NCBI GenBank assembly: GCA_025890175.1
Contig: JANPYM010000004.1
Location: 627,134-691,133, forward strand
DNA from: Ciborinia camelliae
Lineage: Eukaryota > Ascomycota > Leotiomycetes > Helotiales > Sclerotiniaceae
Reading direction: 5' to 3'
Length of the DNA: 64,000 nucleotides
The notes beneath the pieces are model-generated. The model was not told where the DNA came from. It was given only the letters and a program-made list of their open reading frames with translations, and did no database searches. The translations under genes were made by a program, and so were the position numbers. Position 1 is the stretch's first letter. Every line of letters begins with the position of its first letter. Of the stretch, positions 12,141 through 25,927 are shown in pieces.

Positions 12141-13852
12141 CTAGAATCGAGAATCACGATAACCATTGGAACGGCTCATATCACGATTCATTTCCGATTG
12201 ATACTGAACTCCACTCATGGATTCAGGTTGGGGTAGTCCGCGAAGTGGTGGCAATTGTTCGTTGCGTTGATAGGAACCTCGTTGGGGATAACTCTCTTGC
12301 TGGTATGTGTTCATGTCGACGTGTGAGCCACCGTTTTGCTGCATCGGAGTGAAGCCATTCATCACAGACTGGTGATTATTGGGCCCGCCTTGACTGAGGT
12401 CAGTACGAAGCTGTGTATTCTCCATGCGGATAGCGCTAGCTTCACGGCGAAGACTATCCACTTCCATTTGTTGGTTGTGTAGCCTCGCTTTCAAATCGTC
12501 AATTTGCTTCGCCTGTGAGTTGTGTTCGGCAATAGCTATTGCAGTTTTTTAGCACAGAATCAAAGAATGATATTCGAGTTAAATACCTTTCGTCAATATC
12601 TCCCACTTGCTGGCTTTATTACCACGCTCTTGGGGCATTAAATCCCTCAAATTTTCAAACAATTCCTTCATTTCAGTTCGACGTTTTCTTTCCGCAAGTT
12701 TATGGCTCACCCGAAGTTCAGGCGTACGGCTGTAAGGTTGGCCATTGTTTGGGGAATCGCCTTCATCGGTTTGTAAATCGGATATTTGACGATTCTGCAG
12801 GGAGTGATGGTGGTGAGATACATTTTGAAATTCGGACGACGCTCGTGATAATCGAAAATCAGATGAAATTCCATCTTCTAACCTTCTCTGCCCAGCCGGT
12901 AGACGAGATTCTGTGGTATATTGGCTGCTTGCGATCGACTCCGCCATACTACTACGTCTCGAGTCAAGATTCAAGAATGAAGTGCCGACTCTGCTTATAC
13001 TCTGAGTATCCTCACGATTTCGAGAGTGAGAAGGCGGTATCTTTTCTACTATCTCTTCGGGGAACGCCCAAGCTTGACCCTTAGTTGGCTCAGCCGCGCG
13101 AGCAATATTACTCATGGCAGGGCCAGTAATTGTTGGAGCGGTTTTTGGGATTGTGCTTCTAGGGGACATTGGTTCTGGTAAACGTTGAGGTTGGTAGCTG
13201 TTCGAATATCGAGGGTTAGACAAACGATCAGCCGCGTTCCCAGGATTGCGCTGCTGTTGCAGAGTGCTCTGGATTGAAGTAGTTGACTGGTTGTTGCTGG
13301 CGTATGGCGAATTGAGTCGCAACTCTTGAAGGCCATTTCCTAATCTCGAATCGACACTCTCCCGGCGGGAATCTCCGTTAATTGAAAGAGCCCCAAGCCC
13401 CGATCCATACGATTGTCTATGTAATTGGCCTGCCATGGAGAATTGGTTTGCCATGGATTGTTCACTAGATGGGGAGACCATAGATGCGACGCTCATGCTG
13501 CCAGAAGTGGAGGTAAGCTGTTGTTGGTTGGCGATGTGATTTGTTGCAGGTGAGGGACTAATATCAGCACTGGAGGAGTTGTACCCAGTTGGTGAAGGTG
13601 TCATAATGACTTCGCCATTCGATAATTGCGAGTTGTCTGTATTAGGGGTGTTGGTTAGCATGTCTTTATTGAAGCGCATGTTAAGTGAATTCCCAAAAAC
13701 TTACGCTTTGACGACGGATCTAAACTCGAATAATAAGCAGAATCTCTCATATGCTCTTCAGGGCCAACTTCATTTAGCACTCCTGCCAACCCAGTGGGCA
13801 TTCTAACTGATGGCGGGCGGGATTCCATCATGGTCGAATTTGATCGTCGCAA
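12141..13852 (-). CDS. bHLH-leucine zipper transcription factor (Esc1/DevR-like)
   Basis: Three exons on the minus strand: 13852-13705, 13636-12587, 12535-12141, giving 530 residues. The long N-terminal half is Ser/Gln/Asn/Pro-rich and probably disordered. The basic helix-loop-helix lies at about residues 361-415: basic region HKLAERKRRTEMKEL, helix ENLRDLMP, loop QERGNKAS, helix KWEILTKAIAEH. The second helix is formed across the second intron. It runs into a zipper-like coiled coil (DDLKARLHNQQMEVDSLRREA) to about residue 450, then a Gln/Asn/Pro-rich tail. The His/Glu/Arg pattern of the basic region predicts E-box binding. The bHLH resembles S. pombe Esc1 and Aspergillus DevR from memory, a similarity that needs a search. 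Its upstream region is unusually long and gene-free, as is common for developmental regulators. Confidence 0.88.
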
Positions 13853-16800
13853 TTGCTTGCTTGCTGTGATTACTTAACGATTTGTTCTATTTTGAGTGGC
13901 GGCGGGGATTTTCTTAATTTAGGACTGAAGGTAGAAAGTGGGCAAGATTCGCGAGTCGCAATTGAGAAATGATAATTGGAGTAACGCGATAGGCTGTTCG
14001 AGAGGGTTGAAGATAGTGAATATTGAAAGTAAGCTGATCGAAGGTCAAATTGAAGCTTTATAAGTTGTGAATATCTTGTAAGAAAGATGAGAGGGTAGTT
14101 GAAATATGGTTTAGGTAGGTAGTTGTAAGTTGTTCTGTAAGGGAGAATAATGAATTGATTTTCGGGGCGGTGATCGGGTTCTCGCGTACAGAACTAAAGA
14201 CTCGGTGGTTGTTGGTGGGACTCTCCAAAAAGCCACGGAGAAAAGGATAACAATAATAATAATAATAATACTCGTGCGGTAATAATAAAGAATAGTGACT
14301 TGACCTTATCTTATTTATAGATGAATTGATTACCTAGGGATCAATAGAAGAAGAAAAGTAAATTTTTAAAAAAGAGATGGTCCTGGAATGTCTAGTTGAT
14401 TGTGATGAAGTAAGTAAGTTTAAGTTTTGGTGATATGTACCAGAAAGTACTCCTCCTCGTAGATTGGAATTATACAGGATATGTTTGTATATATTTCGTT
14501 GGAAGAAATAGACTCCTTTCGGGCTGCCAGCGCAAGTGCCAGGAGACAGTAACTAGGTAGTAGTAAATCAGGATCCTTTCCAGTATGAAGTATGTATCCA
14601 GGATCGAGGATCGAGTATCCAGATTAAATCCTTTCTCGGAGGACAGTTGCTGACTTCTGGTTGCTGATTATAAACTTGTGAGAAAAGAGAGAGAGGGAGA
14701 GGGGGGGGAGTCCTCGTGTGTAGTAGGTGTGGGAAAGTTTATTGAGACGTTACAACTGACTGGGGAATTTTGTACTCAAGCAGACCCTACTATCCGGTCT
14801 CTTCTTTTAAGTGCACAGTCGGAAAGGTGTACAGAGTACTCCGTATGGCCGCCAAGTGTGGGTTGTGGATAGCGGATTGTGGGTTTCGGTTCCCTTCGTA
14901 CAGTAATGTCATGTACAGACCAGGGTCAAGGAATCTTTAAAAAGAGTACCGGTATGAGTACAATCAGTGAACCACGAGCTAACGGCCAGCCAAAGAAGGA
15001 TTGGGAAATACTGTAAGTGCAATATGTATGGAGTATGAAGTAGGGCTCAACACCTTTTTGAGTAGATACTGTAGGTTGAGTCGTAATCCAAGTGGAAGGT
15101 AGACACAGGTAGGTCAACGTTGTATTGGGGGCGTTGACTGATAATTTTATGATGTGCGGAGTATGTCTCCACGAAAAATCGAACTGCCGATAGTCTTCAT
15201 GTGCTGGTTTCCGAGGTTTGATGATCGATGAATTCATTCATTCATTCATTCATTCATTTGCATCAAAGGAAATTCTTTCTCTGATACTCAAGGGGGAGTA
15301 TATAAAATGGAAAGGTACGAAGTAGGTAAGTAAGTAGGTAGGTACTAGATAGGTAGGTATGTATATGGGTAGGTATACGAAATATATATTGTGGATGAAA
15401 AAAAAGGTTTCTTCTTACCGTCAACGTTGGGCCATTCTTATTGTACTAGATCAACTACTACCTAGTAGATCCATGAACAACCATGATTTTGCCCTCCCCC
15501 GGTGTGTGCTACATAGAATTGTAGCGTGGATTATGACTAGGATTATTTTCCCATATTATTCCAGGGTTGTATATATTATAGATTTATCTGTGACCATGTC
15601 TGACTCCCAAGCTAAACCACTTGAAGTGTAATTTCCTTTATATAAAAAAGTACTGTAGATATATACCTAGATAATAGATAATAGATATATCAATATATTT
15701 TTCCTTCCATTTTCTTTTCTTTGAAGGCTCAGAGGATTGTTCACTCGGCCCGGGGATTCGATTCTGAATAATACCTACTAGATAATGATAATGGCTGTAT
15801 GTATTTTATTCCCCGGCGATAGGTACCGTATAGCTAAGGCAATGATGAGCTTAAGGCAAAGTAGATAATGTACTGGGTAGTAGGTAGTGTACAGCATAAT
15901 TACTAGCACTTTGTACTTATAGAAACCATAGATAATCGCTGGTAGACAGTGGTAGCAAATAAGGTTAAGTCGTGCATGTGAGTTTTAAAATCGAGGCCTG
16001 AACACCTCCCGAAGGAATAATGATAGAAATTCATAGCTTTTCTATTAAGTCCTCAAGGTTACCTAGTATATAAAAAAACACCTTGAACTTGTAATATTAT
16101 TGTTCTCTCTAATATATGAAAAATACTTCAATACCTATGGCTGACAACTATACCGCATGCCCTAATTACTCAGGTATTCATATCAGCCATGTTCACGGAT
16201 TACATCCCAAAAATGCTAATAGATCATGATTGGATATTGACCTTGCGATAAATATAATAACCTGGAATCAATAATTGCCACTTCTTTCCTTCATCTATCA
16301 TCTATATCCTCGGGAATTTTATGCCTATTGCTCAATATTATTGTATCTGTGATATGTCTCGCAAAGGTACATGATATATGGCAAGTAGATACTAGATGGA
16401 TGTATTTAGCGTAGTCTAATTGTTCTTTTGGTATTCTTTGGGAATATAGCTTATCTTGACAATGAACAATCTAAACAAAAGCAAAAGGAATTATAGAAAT
16501 TATTACCTATTATTACCTATTATTACCTATTATTACATATTATTATCTTTCTTTCTTGACATTCTTAAGAATATCATCAAATCTGATAAGTCAGTGAGTC
16601 AATTCCGATGCTGCAACATATCTTCATCATTAGGTTTTCTGATTGAACAGCTAGTAGATCTTTGTATCACTTGACTAGGTACACTCAACGGTTGTTGAGC
16701 TGGTACAAAAGACATGATATCAAAATGATGATACAACAGAATCTAGGAGAAGCTTGGAAAGTGGCAATGTCTCATTTGATCTTTATGGAAATATTAAGCC

Positions 16801-19800
16801 TTCCAAGAATCCATAAAGTCTTATCCAAGACAAGTGACTTGCAGCATCGTACCGGTTCGGACCTATCGATAGCATCAAGAAAGATAAAAAGCTTAGATAA
16901 ATCCAACATTGAAGGCTCTCCACAAAATGTTCTGAATCTAAGATATTGTATCCTCATTTACCCATTATTATCACTGGGTAGCGTTAAGCTTAGCTACCCT
17001 AAACCATGTTCCCCGAGAATCCTAGTATACACAGACTACAGTAGGCTTCGACTTCGTCCGACCCTGTAGCTGCACATGCGCGGCATGATGATGAAAAAAA
17101 CAGGGCGGCTTCAAAGTTCATCTAAAGACTTGGGGGCCGTTCCGTACTACCCCAACTTACCTAGGTCCTTTACCTGTCAGACTGACAACTACGCCTCTTC
17201 AAGTTTCCTAAATGATCACGATATATGGTAGTATCATAGACACTCATTGTTAAAATGATAACGAATACAGAGTGGTGTCAGGAATGTCATCTTCAATGAA
17301 ACGTAGGGACTTATCGATACTGAATTAGATGCTTATCATTCTCACCCACCTGATACCAATTACAAGGTATATTCCGTTTCTTCGGGGGTTTGCAAGGAGC
17401 AGGTGAGATCTCACTTCAAGATAACGCACAGGCTTTCATACTCGAGAGTAGAGAGACGATGCATTCATTCACTTAAATAGGGCTCTTTAGTTAAGAAATC
17501 AACTAGCTTGTGTAATCCTTGACTAAATCCCTCTCATGATGATCGATGATATGATTTGTTGCAACGTGCCACCTAGCGCTTGTCAGTTGAATAGGCGCTG
17601 TTCACTAGGATATATCGAGGGAACAGGGACGACCTTACTCGAATCCTTGCTCACGACACTGCGAGCCCAATCTGCCTGGATCCACAAATCCCCGAAGTCA
17701 ATCCTTGAGATTCTTACCCTCATGAATTCCTCATCCTCGGCTCAGGGATGCATATTATGAAGGGGGTGACGCCGTCATCATTATGGCTGATGGGAAACAA
17801 AATGGTAATGAACTTGCATCAGAGAGCAGGCAATGCTTCGGGATAACCTAAACAGACCCTTGGTGGCCTTATAACCGCCCCAAGGATCGACAAACATAGG
17901 CCGTACAGAGTAATTGAACCATGCCATCTCATTTTCTTCCGGCTCGTCTTGAGTTGTATTAGTTAGTAGCCCGTTAAAGTGCCAATTTTTAGGTTGTTGG
18001 TCTACGATGCTTGAACGTGGTAAATCTAGGTCCGTTCGCCATGAACATGTGTGAGTGTGCATTATGAGTAGAGGACGAAAGCTTAATATAACCATTAACC
18101 AATAACGAATAAAGCCCAGGTATGAATGGGGTCATCAAATGTGGACTGAGAGCTGACGAAGATCAAGATCAAGATGAGCCAAGTGATTAATGACGCCGTT
18201 CAGGTAATTGTAGAATGATTGAAAGTAAAGTATACTGTACTATCTGATTGGGTAGGATTTCGGCAGGAAGGAAAAAGGAAAGAGGATTGGCCTTTCGAAA
18301 ATCTCTTGAAGGAACAATAAAGATTCAATAGATTTCCGTACCTCTGCATACTACCTTACCGTATCCTCATCCATGATCTGAATCTTCATTCGGGTATGAC
18401 CATCAAACCTCAGCTCGTGGCTCAGATCAATGCATGGCCCCCAGTCTCCATTTTCCTGTCCTCGCTCCAGATGTTCAATAGGGATGTGCGGAGTACAGTA
18501 CTTGAAATGGTACTTCGTGATGTTACTGTTACACCGTCATGGGGTGCTTTTCCGTGCCTTTCTTCCACTCATTCATTCGCCTACCACACCATCAACCTTT
18601 TCACGCCTTTTGAAAGTTTGGATTGCCATGCGCTGAGCCACCAAGTAAGGTAACTTGTTACAACACCTCCGCGGTATGCACGATGCACCAGATACTGTAC
18701 ATGTACTTCCCACACGGAGTTTATGATTCTTTAGATGAATCCACAGTCCAGCTTACGGGTAATTCTGAACCTGATCACTGCAATGTCAATGTGCGATTGA
18801 CGGGGTGTGTTTATATTTCCTTGGGTGTGATGTTAGATCGATATACGAGACCACATCCTTACTAGATAATGCCTGAGGTGTGGAAATAGCTTATAACGAT
18901 CGAGAGAGAGGACTAAGGAATTATCTAATTATGTAATGATGGAGATTCATAAAATATCTATCAAAATATTAATTCAAAAGTATTTTTGATGAATACCGAT
19001 AGAATGGAACCATAAATCAATGATCATTCTTGTACTTCCATATTCATTGAGCTGTGCAACTTGACCCAATCTGAGTGGATGGGTAAAATGCGATTGTATC
19101 TAATACTTCGATGTCTGTACTCATATCATATTTACAAGTGTATAGGGTCTCGGGCTCAGTGAAGACAGTTGATGAAGTTTCTATACCTATCGATATCTAT
19201 ATGCAGATGCGGTATGGATTTATATGCTGAAGTTTAATGGCTCAATAACCTGAAAATAGGGTATCGAATAAGAAGAGTAAGAAACTTCACAAAGATATAT
19301 CCAGCATACACGATGATGAGACCAATTAGATTGATGAACCTTATTTTGTTCTTGTTGAATTAAGGAGAAATTTGAAGTCAAAATTCTCACTATGTACCAA
19401 CTCACGGGATCACAGCTTTCTCCCCCAATTTTCATCGAAGGGTACCTGCTTACAAGTCGTAGTACAATGGTGTCACATCTCCATACGGCAACCACTATTC
19501 CAATGTCACCTTCACACTTAAAGTTTTTGGGCCTCTTTTTACCTCAAACGGATGTATCGATACACCAAACAAAGTTTCTAAAACAATTTTGAACACAATC
19601 ATAATTTGGGATCGATAATTGGGATGTTCTTTTCTGAATCCCTGTGTAAGGTTCCGGTGCGCATGCTACTTGCTTTCAATAATGTTCGGACGGACGTGGA
19701 AATCTTGGAGCATGGTCTCACAAGAATACGCTGCTGGAAGTATCCTAGACATATATGATATGAGCTCAGCTGCTCTTTTCACAAAACAGAGGTCAATGAA

Positions 19801-22800
19801 TCTTATTGTGTGATTTAATGACGGTCAATCGTAAAGATGGCTCAGTAATCACAAAAAAATGCACCAGGGGCTTCATATAACCTTTCCGGGAATTTTGCAA
19901 ATTGGTGATAGGTATTGGTTTTTTATTCGGCCATCATACTTCTATCATGTTTGTTCTTTGAGGCTGTACAGTGTCATATAACATAGAGGTATTGGATATT
20001 TTTTCTAGAACTTGTTACAAGATTATTGAAATCTGATACTGTGTATTGTGTATTGTGCGTAGATACAAATCGTTCTAGTACTTGGTTTTATTATGCTTTA
20101 GAGACAACTTGTACAATGTCGGTGGTACTGAAATGCATCTTCCCGAGCCGACACCACTATCATTATCCGAAGCAAAAGCTCATTCGCTTTTCGTAATTGA
20201 AATTTTTTCCATTGAAAATCGTACGTGGTTCATTCCATGAAAAGTTTTCAAGACCAATCAAATCAAATCAAATCAAAGAGGAAAACTATCTAATAAACCT
20301 ACCTGAGTGCCGACCTCCCCCTCAAATTCCCTTCCTGCCTTACCCGCCAGAAGTAGTCTTCTGCCATACCCATACTCAATCCTCCACTCCTTCCCCGTGC
20401 CTTGCACACCCACACCTCTTCCAAAATAAGTTCCCCTAGCCAAGAAATACAGCTGCAAGTTTAACTTCCTCGTGTTACCGTCTCCCCATCCCACCACACA
20501 TATCACATAACACGACGCAAAAATTACAGTACCGGCTGCAAGACCCCCTTCTTCCGATTATTCGGGAGGGAAGATGGGAGAGGGTTGATGTTGTGTATGC
20601 TGTGTTTGTGCATGAAATATACAGGTTGCTTTGTGAGTGGGTGTGTATGGGGTGTATGACTGTAAACACGCTTTAGCCATCTTTTTAATTTGGAGGTTGA
20701 ATTGAGGTGGCGTGATGTGGATTTGGATTGATTCAATATTAGGGAGTATACCCGCTCGGGCGATGGAGAGAGAACATTGTAAGATAAGGGATGGGCCGTG
20801 ACCAATCTCACGAGGATATGGGGAATGAAGAGATTGACGATGCCGTAAGTATGTAATATGTACATATGTATGTATATATGCACGTCATTCGAAGTTCAGA
20901 CGGAGGTTTGTATATGCATGTAATCTTATATGTATGTGGGCGGGAATAAATAGTAAATTCCGGTTGGCATTAGATTAGGGATTTAGAGGAAAGATGGATG
21001 GGTGCGTGCATGAGTTGATGTCCACGGCGGTTTTACGCTTATATTGCGTTTTCTCTTTCTTTGGTTTTTCCTTTTTGAGGTTGTTGTTGTGAGATTGTGA
21101 TAGTGAGGTATTTGAGGGGTCTCTTTGGTTCTTAGTGTGGAGTAAGATATCCAGGATATATCTCTTGTATACATAACACGAGTGCTGCACCGAGAGCTCC
21201 AATACTCGGCACAGGATTTTGCGATATAGATCCCGAGAATTTAGAGAGCATACGAGAATTCTATGCCAAGGAGTTGGAATTGGAGTCTTTCGCCCGTGTG
21301 TACCAACACCAAGTAACCGATCCTCGAAATTTTTTCCTTACAATACGTACTCCCCGATCAGGTAGTATTCCAAGACGGATATCGGTTGTATGTATGTGCT
21401 TGGATCTATTCCATAGTTGAGTCACTGTATTTTCGATTCCGGGTTTCTATTGTTAGGTTTTGAGGCTGGGTTAGGTTGGTGTTTGAATGTGGGATTAGTT
21501 CTGGCGGTGACGAATGCAGTGCTGAACCCAGTTATTATTCTTACAAATTTTCCTCTCGTGGGAAGCAGATTATAGGTGCGAAAATATAACTATATCTAGA
21601 TACATGCATGGATATCATATGCTGTAGATGAATGGCGAATTCGTTTTATATATTGTATGAGAGTAAGTAATGCGGTGTACCCTTTCCTTGAATCCTTCTG
21701 TCTCCCATGGCATTATTCTGAGCCAGTGACCGGATTATGGGGATGAAGTTCGATGGAATAATCACTACATTATGCAAATAAATCTATCGCCAGTCGGTTG
21801 TGAACGAATCCAACGATCTAGCGATTAGATGTCTACAACTTGTATTTTAAGTATATATAGGTGACACGGGCAGATGGGAAAGTACATGTAAATTACATAT
21901 ACGTCCCAATTCCATAGAACCTGTCGATCATGCAGTCTGCCTTTCTTTACCCTCTCCTTAGCTAGTTACGATTCCTGCCAACCAGTGACCGGATTACGGG
22001 GTCGATACACTACAAACCTTAAGTGTACATAAGAGCTAATATCTAGAAATCTCCTCGGCGTCTAGATATCTAAAAGTTGAGAGAAGATGATGCATACTTT
22101 ATCTTCCACGGAAAAGAAGATGGGAGGAAAACCACATACATATATATTACATAGCCCTCTCCCAGCCGATCATGTACTTTCCCATCCCAATCATATATGT
22201 ATGCATCCTTCCTTCTCGATCATGCGAGTTGATGCGGTGTAGATACCGACAGATATTCGAGTCTCGAGTCTCGAGTCTCCTTTCCGGGTGGGCACCACAT
22301 GTACTTACTACTCTATCCTATTTCGTCACAACATGTCTATGTCTGCACATTTTCTTTTTTATACGGGCGACTTGTGTAATATGCACGCGGCTCGTCATTT
22401 TTGTCTTTCATGGCTCTTGCTATTCGTATTTTCTCCCTTCTTGAAATGTATATTATATTATATCATTGTTGCTATCCTACATACATTCGGATCCGAATCC
22501 TCGATTAAGGTTTAGATACTCCATAATATATCACCTGCATGATACTCTATTCTATTCTTACACCCGGGCTCGCCGGGCTATGGACTGTGATGACGATTAC
22601 GATTACGTGTGAACGAAACTTCTCTCTTCCTCTGTTACCCAAGACCCATCCATTACATTACTTTATCTCGACATTCATTTGCAAGATTGGTGTGATTGCC
22701 CGTGTTATAATTATAATTATTCGAATTGCTACCCTACCGTACTCATCTAGTCCGGCTGTCTGAGAAGCGCCATCCTGCAAAACCTTATGTCTATGCGAGA

Positions 22801-23189
22801 ATTTGTAAGCTTAAATAAATAGTATTATTCCAGTACTTCATACCTATGAACATATAGATTGCGTTTCCTATAAATGCAATACCGACGTGTCCTATTTCGC
22901 TTGCAAATATCGACTTTTGTTATCCATATTAACACTCTCCCTCGCCGTCCATCACAACTTTTAACTTATTTCGATAAACGAAGGGCTATTGATAAACTAT
23001 GAGTTTTTACCATGAGATGATATAAGATGGATATAACCTATTGATTTCTTCGCCTTGATCACTTGATATTTGGTATACTAGAAATGTGCACTCCGCCTAT
23101 ATGTTCGGACCGCAACCATATTACAGACAAATCCCATCCAAATACTCCTTAGATCAAAAGCAGTTACTCTCTCTAATCGTTCGACCACG
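13853..23189. other. 9.3-kb gene-poor region upstream of the bHLH gene
   Basis: No convincing coding sequence on either strand. The longest open frames are about 60-135 codons and lack family features. The composition is AT-leaning but not RIP-like. Simple repeats include an AAT run at about 14249-14270, ATTC units at 15229-15256, TAGGTA units at about 15325-15370 and TTATTACC/T units near 16500-16540. A near-identical 20-base direct repeat (21723, 21982) and a perfect 16-base inverted repeat (21873/22171) also lie here. It could contain the distal promoter and long 5' leader of the bHLH gene, non-coding transcripts or relic genes, and the sequence alone does not decide. Confidence 0.5.
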
Positions 23190-25358
23190 CTACCCCTGAT
23201 TTTGAAAGACCTCGCCTCCTTTAATCCACTCCTCACTAATAACCAACGCATCCACCATTCCCCTCTTCAACCTCTTAACTTTCGCATCCCTCTCCTTAAT
23301 CTGCTGCTGCAAACTCAAATATTTCGCCTTCCAACTTTCCTCCTCCCCACCTCTCCCCCTCCCTGCAATCTCTCCCAACCCTTCCCCCATATCCTCACTC
23401 TCCCCGACCACCGTAGCCCTTATCGTGAAATCCCCTTCTAAACTTCCAAATCTCATTTTCCAATGACATTCATAATCTGTTCTTGGCGATGGCCCCGGAA
23501 CTTCAAGTCTTGTGACGCGAAGACGCGTCATGAGGGGTCCGCCTGCTAGCGCCGAGAGATTGATAAGGAAGGCTTCTGTGCTGCTAGATTCGGCTTGGAG
23601 GTTGCGAATAACCTGTTTGCAAATTTTAGATGCTTCGTCGATGGAGCAACGTTGGATGGAATTTCCAGCTACGTCGTACCATTCGGCGACGAGGATTTCG
23701 CCTATGAAATGAGATTCTAGAGCATCGATGTTGGTGCGGTCGAAATCTTCGTTTTGACGAAAAGCGATGCTTACGAAATGTTCGAAGCTGGGGTCTTGGG
23801 GTCCGTTGGTGGGGTTGTTGAAGTATTCCATAAAGGAGGTCTGCTGAGATTGATTCATTATATCGTGTTGCATGTTGGTGTTGGTTTCACCGTTGAGGAG
23901 TACGACAGGTGGTGGCGGTGTTGCTAATCGTACGTTGCCGCCCTTTCTTTGTGGGACTTGGAGGGATAATCGATTTGGCCGTGAATTTTGGGCAGGTGGA
24001 TTACTAGTAGGTGGATCAGATCTCACACTCCCAGGGAAAAAAGTAGGAATTTCAGAATCCGCTACTATAGGGGTAGCTGTTGGGGTATCTCTGATGGAAC
24101 CAGGATTGACAGGAAATGTCGAAAATGGCCCATCGGTAACAGATCGATTGCTTGGTGGCCTACCCCGTAGCTTTCCAGCAGAAGCACTACCATTACTTGG
24201 CCATGCTGACGATACTGCTGGTCCATGACGACGTCTAGATCTAGATTTGTTAGGTGTTGTGGCTGATTGAGGTTCATTGCTATCTGGCCAAAGATGAGTT
24301 CTTGTCGATGGAGTAAGAGCTGATTGTGGATAGGCTGATAGAGGAGTTGCACTTTCTGGTGGAGCACCCCATCTGAAGCTATCCACTAGGGAACCTCGAA
24401 CTTCTGTTGCAGACCATGAACTTAATCGAGTATCAAAGCCCTGCTGAAAAGAAGAAGTTGCTGTGGCCGGAGTAGCACTATCCGGATTCAAGGAAGCTCT
24501 GGCAATCATAAAATCTTCAGATAAAGTAGGCGAGTGTAAACGAGGACGCTGGGATGGTGATCTTCCCATATCATCATCATCCCTATCTTCAGCCTTTTTT
24601 CGTCCACGCTTAGGTCGTGTCTCTGGAAGCAAAGCGCGAAGAGCCAAATCTTCAACAGCTGTCACTCCGTCTCGGCCAAGCTCTGATGGTGGTTCATTAG
24701 GAGATGGTACTTGTGTCCAATACACATGAGGTTTGTTCAATAGATATTCAAAAAAAGCATCAACATGCATTGCATGCAACCATCGCTAAATATTGTTAGC
24801 TTTACATTGATAAGTCTCTGAGATTGACTTGCATACCTTGAGTCTAACCGCATATTGTTGGACCTTTTGGGCACTTTGACCTTTTTCCAAAGCAGGAGGT
24901 TCAACTCCTAGATCTATTGCCAATTGTGCCCAAGTTTTGATTTCCTTATTCTCTAGTTTTTGTATCAATTCGAATAAAGTAAAAGTGCTGAAACTCTTGT
25001 TGTCGCTTTTTGGAGGCGCCCGAAATATTCGCCTGAGTTCAGTAGAATCCGTGTCTGATGCCACAGCAGGGTTGCAGTACATAATGAAGCCTACATAGGC
25101 ATCATCAAAATTCTCGTCCGTGACTTCCCTCGGAGGTAGACTTCGAGGATTCTGCTGATTTGGAGATGAATTTCCCAGTGACGAAGACTGGATTGGACGC
25201 TCAGGCATCACCCTATCAAGAGCATTTGCACATGATTCTTGACTGTGGGCTTGAATATATTGTTCACCTCCTTGAGGCGCAATTGGGGCATATTTACTTT
25301 CCAATCGACGTTTTGTAGCTTCAGGGATCATTGTAGCAACATGAAGGGCTGGAAGCAT
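23190..25358 (-). CDS. ARS-binding protein 2 (Abp2) family DNA-binding protein
   Basis: Two exons: 25358-24837 and 24785-23190 (intron of 51 bases, phase 0), 705 residues. Residues about 70-200 match the fungal Abp2 domain, known from the S. pombe protein that binds AT-rich replication origins: LPPREVTDENFDDAYVGFI, then STFTLFELIQKLENKE-KTWAQLA-DLGVEPP, QKVQQYAVRLKRW and AMHVDAFFEYLL-KPHVYWTQ. The intron falls between VRLK and RWLHAMH. Downstream are basic patches (PKRGRKK, KSRSRRRHG) and an AT-hook-like LRGRPPS, then a long Ser/Pro-rich linker. Near the C-terminus a short coiled coil (SWKAKYLSLQQQIKERDAKVKRL) precedes the end. Expected to be nuclear and to bind AT-rich DNA, perhaps origins or the AT-rich islands nearby. 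The role in filamentous fungi is inferred. Confidence 0.88.
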
Positions 25359-25886
25359 CCTCCTCCCACCTTTTGGGGTATCGAATGACCCAGGTTAATC
25401 TCTAGTACAAGCAATGAAAAATAAGAAATTTCGGAAAAAGATGAGAGGTTCTGGATGATCAGACGATGACTTTATAGAAATAATGAAATTTTACTCCTAA
25501 CACTCAAAATATATCCTCCTTCCCCCCCCCAAAACTGTTAATGAAAGACACGTTTCCCTTTTTCTCCCAATTATGTTACTCAGCTGAAAAAATAAAGTAG
25601 ACAATTTAAATGCTGGAAGCAAAACGATGTTGAGCGTATGATAGATATACCAAAAAAATTAAGAACTACTAGACATATTTCGTGATAGGTTAAAACAAAA
25701 AGGGGTATGCTAGCGTTGACGAGAATGGCAGATAATTGATGATAATTATTTTGACATTATTGTTATTGTTAGGTATTGTTAGTGAGGGAAACAAAAGTTA
25801 AAGTAGGTTAGGTAAGTGAAGTTTGATCTGATTGAGGTTTAATTTTCCAGCTCGTGGATTACTAATCATAGATAAGAATAGATAGA
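25359..25886. other. Upstream region of the Abp2 gene
   Basis: About 530 bases between the Abp2 start and the TA target duplication of the outer transposon. No gene seen. It probably contains the Abp2 promoter and leader. Confidence 0.5.
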
Positions 25887-25927
25887 TACCTTAGCGGAGG
25901 TACTAGGGGTTTAGAAACAGTGATTTC

